From a virus: a stretch of 64,000 nucleotides of DNA. The DNA is taken from positions 29,163 to 93,162 of the IMG/VR virus record IMGVR_UViG_3300044712_000557; one strand, given 5' to 3'. Shown here in pieces: positions 39,001-46,828 of the stretch; positions within the stretch are counted from its first letter, which is position 1; every line of letters starts with the position of its first letter. The notes beneath the pieces were generated by a model. It was not told where the DNA came from, did no database searches, and saw only the letters and a list, made by a program, of their open reading frames with translations. Made by a program: the position numbers and the translations under genes.

Positions 39001-39510
39001 GATTGCCTGCCATCCAGATCCGCTATATGGCCCGTAGGTGCCATGTAGCGTCCAAGAGACATCGGTCGTCTTCTTGTAGTAGAGGTATGCGGTGCCGGTT
39101 GACTCAGTAGTGTTGGGCTTCCACTGCCCATAGAACGCCACCGAAGTTCCATCGACCACTGTGGCCTGCACGTTCTGGAATTCGACAGCCATGGCCACAG
39201 ACTTGAAAGCCTGCATGCTCGTAACTTCCCAGACTCCGTCGCGACGGATGGCTACCCTATGGGATAGAGAGATGTCGGAGGGGATTGCAATGTCGCAGTA
39301 GAAGGTACCGTTGTCGTTGATGGACACACCAACGGTACCCTCAGGTCCATTGCTATTGGTGTACGGGATACCACCCTGTAGCAACTGAACCTGCAGCTTG
39401 ATATACGTATCCGGGGTTTCACTATACCAAGCTCCATGGTATCGGCATACCTCATTGGTACCCGAGATGTATGGATCTGGCTGGCCCCTGCCGTCTCTCT
39501 GAATGCCCAT
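36049..39510 (-). CDS. large repetitive tail/fibre protein
   Basis: The 1153-residue protein has fibronectin III-like segments (for example VEFQNVQATVVDGTSVAFYGQW near 110, and LKRTYFFKAKAVYTANGG near 840). About residues 415-770 hold four tandem modules of about 85 residues, each with NADATMLNL, AIN, a GG turn and a TxxAxGxxGN strand. Before them are shorter VTIGxxxYTFV repeats. It is probably a side fibre or tail appendage. Tandem repeats may vary in number between strains. Confidence 0.65.
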   Translation of the reverse strand: MGIQRDGRGQPDPYISGTNEVCRYHGAWYSETPDTYIKLQVQLLQGGIPYTNSNGPEGTVGVSINDNGTFYCDIAIPSDISLSHRVAIRRDGVWEVTSMQAFKSVAMAVEFQNVQATVVDGTSVAFYGQWKPNTTESTGTAYLYYKKTTDVSWTLHGTYGPYSGSGWQAISQTITGLDYGTSYQFYIYVSRTVSNNLWAGQGTYVSYGGITYGYLPTANASSSTVSASTLAATPTVTSEDASSVSHVSAVLNGTIDANSLPSGVDVSFLWNSQAYRRVDYNNGVNVTNGKVLTIGAITYTFLTNSTATGQFAYSGQPSPLDTIVIEGSTYTFVNEVVSTGGKIAYVNGTQPTHGKIVTLPTAGGVPGIYKFKNEVAASGGKLAYINGTNPAITKTVTIPVGGPNPDAVYTFVSTVAQAGDVKRAGNADATMLNLAHAINKSGGTEGAGGDYISWNNAAHPLVSAAQDAGADEINLTVLSVGSVGNITISTTDASITPTSPTGGSQVEDAGDVLIGANADATMLNLSRAINNSGGTSGVGNDYIAYNFGAGPAAHPLFSATHSAGSDWITFTTLAAGHYGNADFTSDESSFTITDPSGGDQVEVAGDVLIGADADATFLNLTRAINNSGGTPGVGNDYLPWGGGANSWVSAVHNSGPNTVSITALSSGAAGNSIDLSDTSAAVTTTVMSGGTDLPGGGYQVLIGTNADATMLNLKYAINKDGGVEGINYVAAAAHPYVTAAISAIDNYVTLVVPTNTNPTLTFSTDEATFTLTTETSAPWSNETTPVNYANDGTTPFSAVVSGLALKRTYFFKAKAVYTANGGGTLYGSDKTFTTATEPLAASLEEDLMQTLQFDGQYGVAKTITFTLRAPSGSSSDLFYTSTAPVQADCLIYKDGVYDSTSDNAPTQVSTYLYKLTLSAAEMQCEMLDLVIHDASGASFRDQHIQVRTAMRLSELDIDASQGPTNADAITAIGNGDGDGIIATSTGNGNDINAVLSSMWLRVGYAQTQSSPSGVKIKLDSNASPTDNYYNGCVVVTLDGDGAGQARVVVSYNGGQREATVDSSWSTIPNNTTIYALGAGARPWNLSPAAELASVPGPTAGYGEMLQLVFQRFANKIDQTASAQTWYDSAGNAIFDRAVSDDGVTQTVEALANV
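37200..38262 (-). repeat. four tandem about-85-residue protein modules
   Basis: Within the 1153-residue tail protein, the motif A-D-A-T-[MF]-L-N-L-x-x-A-I-N-x-[SD]-G-G recurs four times at about 240-270 base intervals. DNA identity is imperfect, which suggests old duplications. Confidence 0.75.
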
Positions 39511-39519
39511 TACTACTCC

Positions 39520-39930
39520 TTACGCAGGCGTTGCGGTACGGTGGTGGAACACTACTACCGAGAGGGTTCCCGAAGCTACTGTCACAGATACTCCTGTCAG
39601 GTTCGCAAGAACAACGGTCACCTCATTGGCTTGCGATACGTGAGCAGACAGGAGAAGGGCACCTGTCCCAATCGAAGTCAGGTCGGCCATCACCTTGTCT
39701 CCCAAGGCCGCCCCAGGGGCAGCAATGGTCGTAGAGGCAACGCTACCAGAGGCAATCGTTCCAGGAGCCCAAGTGGCCGCAGGGGCCTCTCCTGCGGGGC
39801 CTGCGATAGAGAAACTGGAGATGGAGATCTGGTGGCCGTTGAGTACCCCCCCGCTGGGGTGCGTCTTCGTGGTCGCGTTGACCCCATATTCCAGATCTTC
39901 GGCCATAGCCGTCTCGATGATTACTGCCAT
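39520..39930 (-). CDS. 136-residue beta-rich virion protein
   Basis: ATG 39930 is preferred to an adjacent GTG. The sequence is Ala/Gly/Val/Thr-rich (IASGSVASTTIAAPGAALG, EVTVVLANLTGVSVTVASGTL), like an immunoglobulin-type or decoration module. It lies between the adaptor genes and the tail proteins. I recognise no specific family. Confidence 0.55.
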   Translation of the reverse strand: MAVIIETAMAEDLEYGVNATTKTHPSGGVLNGHQISISSFSIAGPAGEAPAATWAPGTIASGSVASTTIAAPGAALGDKVMADLTSIGTGALLLSAHVSQANEVTVVLANLTGVSVTVASGTLSVVVFHHRTATPA

Positions 39931-39932
39931 CA

Positions 39933-40973
39933 CTACCCCCTAAAAGGCCTGGAGTACCCGTAGTCAGCCGGGAAATGCTGCAGGTACCCATCTAGCTGCG
40001 TAGAGCGCTTCGACCCCATGGCGATCGTTCTCGCCCTCATCGTAGATCTCACGCGATTCTTAATTAGCTCCACCCCAGAGAAGAACCTCATCTGGAAGTG
40101 GTCTGCTAGCTTTTTGTTCTCGCCCTGCCCAGGCGTTGAATAGGCTCTATACATCGCCCACCACTCAACGTACTTCACGGCACGATCTGGAAGTTCAAAT
40201 GGATGCGTGTCTAGATCTCGTCCCAGCCTAAACAACTCAACGCGGGTTGCATTTTCGTCTGGTACGATCCTGCGAATGAACCCATATTGGTTGCCACTGA
40301 AGTGACGCGGAACCACACGCGCGAAACCATACGATCCAATGACGGGCTCATCCTCCATGTCGTAAGAGGTAAGCTGACGTATGCCTCCGACGGTTCCATA
40401 GATCTCCTCGCTAGGCACAATGGCCGCCGGCACATTGACTAGGCGAATGTTCTGCCATCCGTCCTGGTCCATCTGATACGAGAAGGTTCCTCCCGGAAGC
40501 GTCTGGTAATGGGAGCGAGTCTGACGATGGTACTTCTCGCTTTCAGGCTCTAGCCTTAGCCAGTTGTGCGTAACCCTGTCCACTGCCACGTAGCCATCTG
40601 GCAAGCGGCCCAAAGTGCGCGGTGTAGCCGTGTAGCCATCAGCGCTGCTGTTCATGTACTCCGCATCGGTTGGGCGAGTGTGATTGGCGACGATGGCCGT
40701 ACCGTCTACGAACTCTGCCTCAGAGTCGCGAGTTATCGTGAATCGAGATAGGATCGGCGTATCCATGAAGTCGCGTTCGAAAGGCTTGGTATAGTTGCCA
40801 GTCAGCGGACGCGGATCGTACATCTCCATGTCAAAGAGACACTGCGCCTCTCGACACAGGCGATCGTAGCCGTCCTGCAGGAAGTGGCCTAGTTGCTCGC
40901 GGCTCCAGACCTCTTCGTCTTCGTCGTCTAGTCGCCTTTGTAGGCGTGCGACAGCCTCTACCTTGGTGATCAT
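39933..40973 (-). CDS. tail/head-completion protein
   Basis: The 346-residue protein begins ITKVEAVARLQRRLDDED and SREQLGHFLQDGYDRLCREAQ, a helical pattern resembling head-tail adaptors and the N-terminal helices of the 220-residue gene just upstream. The remainder is mixed alpha/beta with ELPDRAVKYVEWWAMYRAYS near 270-290 and KNRVRSTMRARTIAMG at the end. A role in joining portal and tail is inferred from this similarity and from position. Confidence 0.6.
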   Translation of the reverse strand: MITKVEAVARLQRRLDDEDEEVWSREQLGHFLQDGYDRLCREAQCLFDMEMYDPRPLTGNYTKPFERDFMDTPILSRFTITRDSEAEFVDGTAIVANHTRPTDAEYMNSSADGYTATPRTLGRLPDGYVAVDRVTHNWLRLEPESEKYHRQTRSHYQTLPGGTFSYQMDQDGWQNIRLVNVPAAIVPSEEIYGTVGGIRQLTSYDMEDEPVIGSYGFARVVPRHFSGNQYGFIRRIVPDENATRVELFRLGRDLDTHPFELPDRAVKYVEWWAMYRAYSTPGQGENKKLADHFQMRFFSGVELIKNRVRSTMRARTIAMGSKRSTQLDGYLQHFPADYGYSRPFRG

Positions 40974-40974
40974 C

Positions 40975-41637
40975 CTAGCGCCTCAGTCCCATCTTGGGAG
41001 TCCTATCCCTACGCATCCTGTTCTCACCAACGTCCTTCAGTAGCGGCACCTGGGCCTGAAAGCGCTTGTAGTACTCCAGGCTCTTGTCGATCTCTTTACG
41101 CTCACCTAGGAGTTCGTACATCATGTAGTTCTCGATGGCTTCATGGAAGTCGGACGGAAGATCTGGAGAAGACGAGAGCCCCGTCACTAATCCGCCATGA
41201 GCAGCTACGTGAGGCATGAGGGCAGAGAAGTAGACCTTCAGTGGGCTGCAATCGTCGCCGGCCACCGGATAGGCCCCGAGATACCAAAGGCCACGCATGA
41301 ACCACCAGCGAGTCTGGTCGCTACGAGTCTCCCAGTGACGACCAACGGTGTCGTCTAGCTCTCTAACGGTGATGGGATCGAGCCACTTCTGAGAGTTTGG
41401 ATTCCATACTGAGGTGATCCTAAGCGCCGATGGCGGGAGAGCCCCGCGAAGATCGGTGTAGACTGCCCACTTGCGCCGCTTGACGTAAACGTTGTTCTCA
41501 TAGATCTCAGTGGCTTCACTGATCTCATCGAGAGCATCGTTGTACGCGCGCACGTAATCGTCAACCGTGAAGAACTTCTCGTCGGGGTCTTCAAGGTTGA
41601 TCTTGACGCGAGCGATCGTCTGAGCGGCTGTGGACAT
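40975..41637 (-). CDS. head-tail adaptor-like protein
   Basis: The 220-residue protein has TIARVKINLEDPDEKFFTVDDYVRAYNDALDEIS, the helical start seen in podovirus adaptor or connector proteins, and an acidic-aromatic C-terminal helix (LPSDFHEAIENYMMYELLGERKEID). It should form the ring under the portal. It overlaps the upstream gene by one base and precedes the 346-residue gene by one base. Confidence 0.65.
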   Translation of the reverse strand: MSTAAQTIARVKINLEDPDEKFFTVDDYVRAYNDALDEISEATEIYENNVYVKRRKWAVYTDLRGALPPSALRITSVWNPNSQKWLDPITVRELDDTVGRHWETRSDQTRWWFMRGLWYLGAYPVAGDDCSPLKVYFSALMPHVAAHGGLVTGLSSSPDLPSDFHEAIENYMMYELLGERKEIDKSLEYYKRFQAQVPLLKDVGENRMRRDRTPKMGLRR

Positions 41638-41978
41638 TACTGGCCGCCCGCGAGAGCCCTATTCCTTGCCGCAAGCTGCTCAGGGGTCGGCTGAGCAGCC
41701 CGAGGAGCGCCCTGGGCTAGCGACTGAGTCGACGGTAGGAACCATCGCTTGATCATGTCAAGAATGCCGCCACTCTGGGCTGGGGCCGGGGCTGGAACAG
41801 GAGTGGGAACCGGAGTAGGAGATGGAACAGGCATTGGAGCCATCTGGCCTTGGGATGCCAGCTCCCTCAACGCAGCCTGCGTCTCCGGTGAAAGCCCAGA
41901 TAGCGTGCTATCAGAAACACCAGGAACACCCTGAGGCCTTGCGGCCTGCCCAAGCAGCATATTCGTTAGTCCACCCAT
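41637..41978 (-). CDS. proline-rich linker protein
   Basis: The 113-residue protein has a helical N-terminus (GGLTNMLLGQAA, ETQAALRELASQ), a Pro/Val/Ala repeat (PVPSPTPVPTPVPAPAPAQ, residues 50-68) and a short helical C-terminus. It is translationally coupled on both sides. It is probably a minor virion or assembly protein. Confidence 0.55.
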   Translation of the reverse strand: MGGLTNMLLGQAARPQGVPGVSDSTLSGLSPETQAALRELASQGQMAPMPVPSPTPVPTPVPAPAPAQSGGILDMIKRWFLPSTQSLAQGAPRAAQPTPEQLAARNRALAGGQ

Positions 41979-42076
41979 TACTTCTTCTCCTTTTTGGGCA
42001 TCGCCTTAACCACGATCGTGGCGGCAGCCGCCTTCTCTGCTCTATCGCGCTCTCTGCGCGCCTTACTTCTTGGCAC
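41978..42076 (-). CDS. 32-residue basic protein
   Basis: GTG 42076 overlaps the upstream stop, and TAA 41978-41980 overlaps the next ATG by one base (TAATG). The peptide is very basic (PRSKARRERDRAEKAA, then KAMPKKEKK). The exact fit between the two genes supports it; the function is unknown. Confidence 0.5.
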   Translation of the reverse strand: MPRSKARRERDRAEKAAAATIVVKAMPKKEKK

Positions 42077-42611
42077 GTACGCTTCTCCCCTGGCGGCTCA
42101 TCCTATCAAAGGCGTCAGCCAGCTTGCTTAACTCTCCGTTTGGCATCTTGTTCTCTACGGCCTCGACACGCTCAGACAATGACTTCTGGCCATTGATCAA
42201 CCCAGCGTGAGCTAACTCGTTACCCATCTTCATGTCCGAGAAGAGCTTTACCAGCTCGTCAATTTTGGCCCAGGTCGTTGTCTCTTCTTTGTGGACATGA
42301 TCCGCCAGAGATACTTCTACTCGCGTGATTGCGGCGTGAATCTCTGACGTCTCCTTGGCCCCCACAGCAACATGCGTGTCGTACCTTTTTAGCTCACTCT
42401 CTATCGTAGAGAGCCTCGCATCCTGGCTGGCGTTTTCCTTGTCAACCTGAGAGAACTTCTCGTTGATGCGCTTCTCCATGAGCCCTAGGAGAACCTTAAT
42501 GACCGCCACGAGGGTGGCGAACATTGCAGCTCCGATGGCCGCCATCACATATGGATGGCCAGCCATGTCGGTGGCAAGATCAGCAGCTATGACTGGTTGT
42601 AGCAGAAGCAT
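42063..42611 (-). CDS. membrane-anchored coiled-coil protein, possible lysis role
   Basis: The 182-residue protein has an N-terminal hydrophobic region with a membrane helix (about 22-44, YVMAAIGAAMFATLVAVIKVLLG), then a long coiled coil (EKFSQVDKENASQDARLSTIES and onward) and a basic tail. This layout fits an inner-membrane spanin-like or holin-associated protein. It is next to two other membrane proteins and the lysozyme. It starts one base inside the upstream gene. Confidence 0.6.
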   Translation of the reverse strand: MLLLQPVIAADLATDMAGHPYVMAAIGAAMFATLVAVIKVLLGLMEKRINEKFSQVDKENASQDARLSTIESELKRYDTHVAVGAKETSEIHAAITRVEVSLADHVHKEETTTWAKIDELVKLFSDMKMGNELAHAGLINGQKSLSERVEAVENKMPNGELSKLADAFDRMSRQGRSVRAKK

Positions 42612-42823
42612 TAGCGGGCCTCACTCTGCTGCTTTTCCACCGCATGCTTCATCTCGATATCCTTCAAGCGCTGGTCGAGCGCACGGATATCGGACTCTTG
42701 CCTAGCATTGATGTCCAGCACTACAAGCTGCCGAGCGCCCAAAAAGGCAACTGCGGCCGACAGGAATGCGATGAAGAACCAGATGACTGCGTCAGATGAG
42801 ACTTTTCTATCATTGCCGTTCAT
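42611..42823 (-). CDS. small membrane protein, lysis cassette
   Basis: The 70-residue protein has one membrane helix (about 12-34, AVIWFFIAFLSAAVAFLGARQL) followed by a short coiled coil (QESDIRALDQRLKDIEMKH). The size and topology match small inner-membrane spanins or pinholins. Which of the three membrane proteins here is the holin cannot be decided from sequence. Confidence 0.6.
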   Translation of the reverse strand: MNGNDRKVSSDAVIWFFIAFLSAAVAFLGARQLVVLDINARQESDIRALDQRLKDIEMKHAVEKQQSEAR

Positions 42824-42846
42824 GTCGGCCTCCAGAACTAAGGGTA

Positions 42847-43308
42847 CTATGGCTTAATCTGCTTGGCCGGATCTACTAGGACACTATCCTTCGGCAAGGA
42901 TAGGCGACCCATCTCGGCCTTTAGGTAGCCCTCGGTGGAGAGCAGCCCAGACATCGAAGACCCCGCCATGCGCTGCTGCTGAGCCTTGATGAGCTTGCCA
43001 ACCAATCCCAAAATGGCAACAGCACCAAGGACAGCCTTGGTCATAGCCTCGCCGGTCCACTCCCCCGGAGGAAGCCAGCCGATGGTGGTAAGCACGGACG
43101 CCAGAAACTGACCGGTGTGCCCATTGTGATAGGCATCGTAAACGCCACACGAGAAGATACCAAGGACGGCGATAACAAGCTTCCAGCCATCCAGAGCCCT
43201 CAAAACCTTACCCATACCACTCTCACTTTTCTTGCCCCGGAGATCTTCTACTTTGCCACGCAGCCATCGGAGCGCTAGCGCGCGGACAACCTTATCCTTG
43301 AGCCCCAT
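42847..43308 (-). CDS. putative holin with two membrane segments
   Basis: ATG 43308 overlaps the upstream TAA (TAATG) and is preferred to the start at 43317. The 153-residue protein has a basic N-terminus, a first hydrophobic segment (LVIAVLGIFSCGVYDAY, about 44-60), a short hydrophilic stretch, and a second one (MTKAVLGAVAILGLVGKLI, about 89-107). The arrangement suits a class II holin that releases the lysozyme encoded upstream at 44363-44779. Confidence 0.6.
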   Translation of the reverse strand: MGLKDKVVRALALRWLRGKVEDLRGKKSESGMGKVLRALDGWKLVIAVLGIFSCGVYDAYHNGHTGQFLASVLTTIGWLPPGEWTGEAMTKAVLGAVAILGLVGKLIKAQQQRMAGSSMSGLLSTEGYLKAEMGRLSLPKDSVLVDPAKQIKP

Positions 43309-44366
43309 TAGAACCACTCAGAGCAAACCACAGGCTCCAACGTGGAGCACAACCTGCAGCCACCACTGCCCGCGAACTGCATCGGATTACCAGTTGGCAT
43401 AGAGCATGAGGCACCATTACGAGACTCTACTCTTGTCGTGCCATACAGATAGCGTTCCCTGCATTCTCTGTCAGCATTAGCCTCTGGCCCTAACTCGCAA
43501 TTCAAGTCTCGCTTCCCAAAGACTGCCTCGCAGAAGTCTGGCTGTCCCTGGACCTTCGGCGTGCAGTCCTTGATATCTGCCGCCGCCCCTCCCCATGGCT
43601 TACACGTTAGGAACCAATGCGGGGACTGGTCAACTTCATAGACTCGCAATGGCATTGGAGGCTTGCACTCAGTAGAGGCCACGGGAGCCCTCCATACCGA
43701 CTCGGTCTTGATGGGAGACTGAATTCTGAACCCGCCATACTCTACTAGATGATAGGCCTCGACTTCGTCTCCATTCCTAACCCCAAGCTTGTCCCCGCGC
43801 TCTCCATCATTACGAATCTGGCCGCCGCAGATTGACCTACGGGCTAGAACCTCTCCCAGCCCATCATATAGCGCATCAACGGCTGCCGGCGTGTGCGTAG
43901 AAAGGCGATTCCCGTCCTCCTCAAATGCCTCTGGGTGTTCGCTGCGGTAAACATCCAGAGCCCACTGCACCCTCCATGACATGACTCCGGTGGTCGCAGA
44001 TGGGATCCAGCCCGCTTGGTCGGGTAGACAAAGTACTGGAGGTGGCGGCTTAGGAAGGCATACGGCTCCGGTAGATTCCTGCTTGCACCCATATGGGCAA
44101 GCCAGCTCATCGCAAGTCGTCGGGCACTTGCCATCGATTGGAGGCAGGCCATCCGCGCAAGTAGTCTGCGGCATCGTAGTGGTTGTCGTAGTCGTTGTGG
44201 TACACGTCTTCTCTGCCTCAGCCTTGGCCTGCTTACACTCCGTAGAGTCTACTCCCATGGCCGCGCAGGCGGCTGCGGCTGCGGATTGCATCTTCTCGCA
44301 GTCATTGCAGCCTTTTGCCCCCATAAACAAGACGCCAAGCAAAATGAACGACAGCAGCTTCTTCAT
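43308..44366 (-). CDS. Cys-rich phage lipoprotein with poly-Thr tract
   Basis: ATG 44366 starts a lipoprotein signal (KKLLSFILLGVLFMGAKGC, lipidated Cys at residue 20), so the longer frame from 44429 is rejected. The mature 333 residues contain a run of nine Thr near 70, more than 20 cysteines and a central domain with HTPAAVDALYDGLGEVL and EVEAYHLVEYGGFRIQ. It should be anchored in the outer or inner membrane. It could act in lysis or in blocking superinfection. No family is recognised. Confidence 0.7.
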   Translation of the reverse strand: MKKLLSFILLGVLFMGAKGCNDCEKMQSAAAAACAAMGVDSTECKQAKAEAEKTCTTTTTTTTTMPQTTCADGLPPIDGKCPTTCDELACPYGCKQESTGAVCLPKPPPPVLCLPDQAGWIPSATTGVMSWRVQWALDVYRSEHPEAFEEDGNRLSTHTPAAVDALYDGLGEVLARRSICGGQIRNDGERGDKLGVRNGDEVEAYHLVEYGGFRIQSPIKTESVWRAPVASTECKPPMPLRVYEVDQSPHWFLTCKPWGGAAADIKDCTPKVQGQPDFCEAVFGKRDLNCELGPEANADRECRERYLYGTTRVESRNGASCSMPTGNPMQFAGSGGCRLCSTLEPVVCSEWF

Positions 44367-44779
44367 AGCACTCCACTCTCTATGGCCTTGGCCATCCTCT
44401 CGGCCCTTCCTGGGGTCTGCTGCGCCCATAGGGAGCCTCGAATCCCCTGAGCCGCCTTGGCGTAATCTCCAGCGCGTAGGGCAGCTAGAGTGTTCTTGAA
44501 CTTCAGTACGCCATCTACACCCATCTGGAAGGCCATGGCCAGTACAACCGTCTGCCTTACTTGGTCAATCCCAGATATCCATGGCAGCTCCTTCTCTAGC
44601 TCCTGTCGCTTGGCCTTGATATCGTCGCGCAGAATGGAAAGAGCTTGCTCCTTAGTGATCCCTCCACCCTTGCGCTTATCGATCAGCTTTCCATAGCCAA
44701 TCGTCCAGTACCCATACTGATCCTGGTAGGCACTGGGCTCAAAGCCCTCTTCTCTCTTGAGTAGATCTTCAATGTCCAT
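44363..44779 (-). CDS. T4-type lysozyme endolysin (GH24)
   Basis: With the start at 44779 the catalytic residues fall at Glu11, Asp20 and Thr26, the same numbers as T4 lysozyme (KREEGF, SAYQDQYGYWTIGYG). The 138-residue protein hydrolyses the MurNAc-GlcNAc bond of peptidoglycan at the end of infection. No signal or anchor is present, so it needs a holin. Helices such as TVVLAMAFQMGVDGVLKFKNTL match the C-lobe. The alternative start at 44800 would add seven residues. Confidence 0.92.
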   Translation of the reverse strand: MDIEDLLKREEGFEPSAYQDQYGYWTIGYGKLIDKRKGGGITKEQALSILRDDIKAKRQELEKELPWISGIDQVRQTVVLAMAFQMGVDGVLKFKNTLAALRAGDYAKAAQGIRGSLWAQQTPGRAERMAKAIESGVL

Positions 44780-44786
44780 ACTTCTC

Positions 44787-45020
44787 TTAGGATAGCCCAC
44801 TGAAGCTCACCTTCTTGGCGTATGGAACCTGATCTACGAGCCATACCTTTTCGAAGACCTTTCCCTCGTCATCCCCGCGAGGAACGATCTCGCGCTTCTG
44901 GTCGGGGTGATCATCAACATTGAAGCGTACAAGATCAAAAGGCAGACGCCTATACGTGCCGTCTGCCTCTCTCAGGAAGATCGCCGTGTACCGATTCCCT
45001 GACTGTTCGTAGTTGCTCAC
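44787..45020 (-). CDS. 77-residue protein, unknown function
   Basis: A small beta-type protein (RYTAIFLREADGTYRRLPF, EGKVFEKVWLVDQVPYAK). It lies between the lysozyme and the CxxC protein and overlaps the latter by 4 bases. No family is recognised. Confidence 0.6.
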   Translation of the reverse strand: MSNYEQSGNRYTAIFLREADGTYRRLPFDLVRFNVDDHPDQKREIVPRGDDEGKVFEKVWLVDQVPYAKKVSFSGLS

Positions 45021-45364
45021 TGCGTCACCTTGTTAGACGCTAGTAGCAACGATAGGTCGTAGATCCTCCAGTGGCCTCTAACCTGTGCCCATGGGGCAAT
45101 GACTCGCGCCATGATCACCTTGAAGGCGTACATGGCTACTCTCGGGTAGAACCACTGCCACCACTGAGGACGCGTCGGCGCGTAACGCAGGCTGGTGCAA
45201 TGAATGAAGAATGGCTCATCTTCACTACGCTTCGACATCTCAGCCATGCGTTCGCGCTCATACTGCTGCGTAAAGAGATATCCGCACTTATAGCAGTAGT
45301 AGAAGTCGTGTCGCTGAAGACTGGGATCCAGCCTATAGAACTCAAGAACCTTACTTTGATGCAT
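45017..45364 (-). CDS. 115-residue protein with CYKC zinc half-site
   Basis: FYYCYKCGYLF near residue 22 and a later FFIHCTSLRY could form a zinc site. A hydrophobic aromatic region (PQWWQWFYPRVAMYAFKVIMARVIAPW, quoted in part) suggests membrane contact. It follows the glycosyltransferase gene and overlaps it by 14 bases, so it may act with the glycan cassette. Confidence 0.55.
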   Translation of the reverse strand: MHQSKVLEFYRLDPSLQRHDFYYCYKCGYLFTQQYERERMAEMSKRSEDEPFFIHCTSLRYAPTRPQWWQWFYPRVAMYAFKVIMARVIAPWAQVRGHWRIYDLSLLLASNKVTQ

Positions 45365-46082
45365 TCACAAAACCCCACTTATGGAATACGTCATTCGCCC
45401 CAAGCTGTACCTGTGGGGCCTTTCTCTTGTCTGGATAGATCACCTCTACGTCTCCAAGGTGACCAACGATAGCCGATGTGTTGACGTAAAGCTGAAACTC
45501 TGGATGTCCCAGTAGCATGACCTGACGACAGAACGATAAATCCTCTCCGTATCCAGCACTGCTCCTGTCGTCTGGAAACCACCCGCGATCTGGATCGAAG
45601 TTCTTGCTATTGGCTACGGCCTCGATCAGGCGCCTACTCGTGTAGACAAAGCCAAATCCACATCCGTCGCATGGAGCATACGAATTGGCCGGGTACGTTG
45701 CCGAAGCTCGGAAGCTCTGCCTATTGTTGCTCCACGAATAGAAGCAAGCATCGTATGGCCAGTTGCGCTGGTGGTAAACACCGGTCACAAACTCGCTATT
45801 GAAGTCTTCGACCGACTTCAGGAGAGTAGGCATGTCATGGATTGTCTGTCGGATGTCAGAATCGACCCACATGATTCCGTTGGCCTTGCTCTCCAGGAGA
45901 AACTGAGCAGAGCTGTTTCTGGCATCACTGTAGTTGGAGCGATCGGTTGACGCGTCCCCCATGAATACTACGCCACACGTAGCAGCGGCCATTATGCCCA
46001 CGCGAAGCTCCTGGGCACACCTTGGGTCTACTGGACCATAGGTTGGTACCGCCGTAATCAACTTCATCTCCTCCATCTTCAT
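45351..46082 (-). CDS. GT-A-fold glycosyltransferase-like protein
   Basis: The 243-residue protein starts LITAVPTYGPVDPR, has GIMWVDSDIRQT (the D-x-D metal/sugar-nucleotide site) near residue 70, FVTGVYHQRNWPYDACFY, CDGCGFGFVYTSRRLIEAV and GYGEDLSFCRQV, the acceptor-side ED-x-x-FC motif. This is the order of family 2-like enzymes. It should transfer a sugar from a nucleotide donor to a glycan. It overlaps the pyruvyltransferase gene by 4 bases (ATGA), so the three cassette genes form one operon. Confidence 0.8.
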   Translation of the reverse strand: MKMEEMKLITAVPTYGPVDPRCAQELRVGIMAAATCGVVFMGDASTDRSNYSDARNSSAQFLLESKANGIMWVDSDIRQTIHDMPTLLKSVEDFNSEFVTGVYHQRNWPYDACFYSWSNNRQSFRASATYPANSYAPCDGCGFGFVYTSRRLIEAVANSKNFDPDRGWFPDDRSSAGYGEDLSFCRQVMLLGHPEFQLYVNTSAIVGHLGDVEVIYPDKRKAPQVQLGANDVFHKWGFVNASK

Positions 46083-46828
46083 GACCGTAACCTCTGTCGC
46101 AAGATTTCAAGTTGCTCAACTGTCCTATTGAGCAAGCTCTGATTGGCAAATGGGTGACTCAAGATCCCAGGCTTTTGTGCAATCTCAGCCATAGACTGGA
46201 TCTCAACGAAGCTTGGTTGGTACTGCCTTCCTATGCTTTCGCACCAATCGAGCCACTTGAATAAATGTCCGTGCTGAGCATATACGGGAACCCAGGGAGT
46301 TCGAAAGGCATCGGCCACTACTGCTCCATGTAGCGCTTCCGTTAGCACCTTGGAGGCACATAGGATCTCATCAAGAATCTTACGAACTGGCCAGCGAGGA
46401 TCTACGAGCTTGATGCCTGCCTCACGCATCTTGTGCGGCAAATCTATGTCAGCCTCTATGGTCGTCCAATGAGGAATGAAGATCACGTTTGGCTCACAGC
46501 TAATCGTCTTCGTCAACGGCAGGGTCTGAACCAAGATACCAGGGTCAGTAATCCACGGGACTCCCCCAAGGAGGCCGGACGAGTGAGGCCCGCGAACGAA
46601 CATGACCTCTACACCGTCCATCTTCGGGATCTCACCGTACCCAACCCCAGATCCGAAGACGATTAGCGGCCTCTCTTCCGGTAGGGGCTCCTTGAGCAGC
46701 GTCCCAATCCCGAATAGCAACCCTGGGCGCTCGCTAAAATAGCGAGACAGCCCCAACTCTTGCCAGAGATAGAGGTTCAGCTCATCTCCAAAATTGGTTG
46801 AAGCGCCACGATAGATAAACGGTTTCAT
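46079..46828 (-). CDS. polysaccharide pyruvyltransferase-like protein
   Basis: The 249-residue protein has the family hallmarks: STNFGDELNLYLW near residue 10, VFGSGVGYGEIP, FVRGPHSSGLLGG, WITDPGILV, NVIFIPHWTT, KLVDPRWPVRKILDEI and LTEALHGAVVADAF. Enzymes of this CsaB/WcaK-type family add a ketal pyruvate to a sugar. Here it would act on a glycan made by its two neighbours. It overlaps both by 4 bases. This enzyme is rare in phages. Confidence 0.85.
   Translation of the reverse strand: MKPFIYRGASTNFGDELNLYLWQELGLSRYFSERPGLLFGIGTLLKEPLPEERPLIVFGSGVGYGEIPKMDGVEVMFVRGPHSSGLLGGVPWITDPGILVQTLPLTKTISCEPNVIFIPHWTTIEADIDLPHKMREAGIKLVDPRWPVRKILDEILCASKVLTEALHGAVVADAFRTPWVPVYAQHGHLFKWLDWCESIGRQYQPSFVEIQSMAEIAQKPGILSHPFANQSLLNRTVEQLEILRQRLRS

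Noticed and set aside
44366-44429. N-terminal extension of the lipoprotein
   Set aside because: A lipoprotein signal starts cleanly at ATG 44366; the added residues are out of character and lie inside the lysozyme gene.
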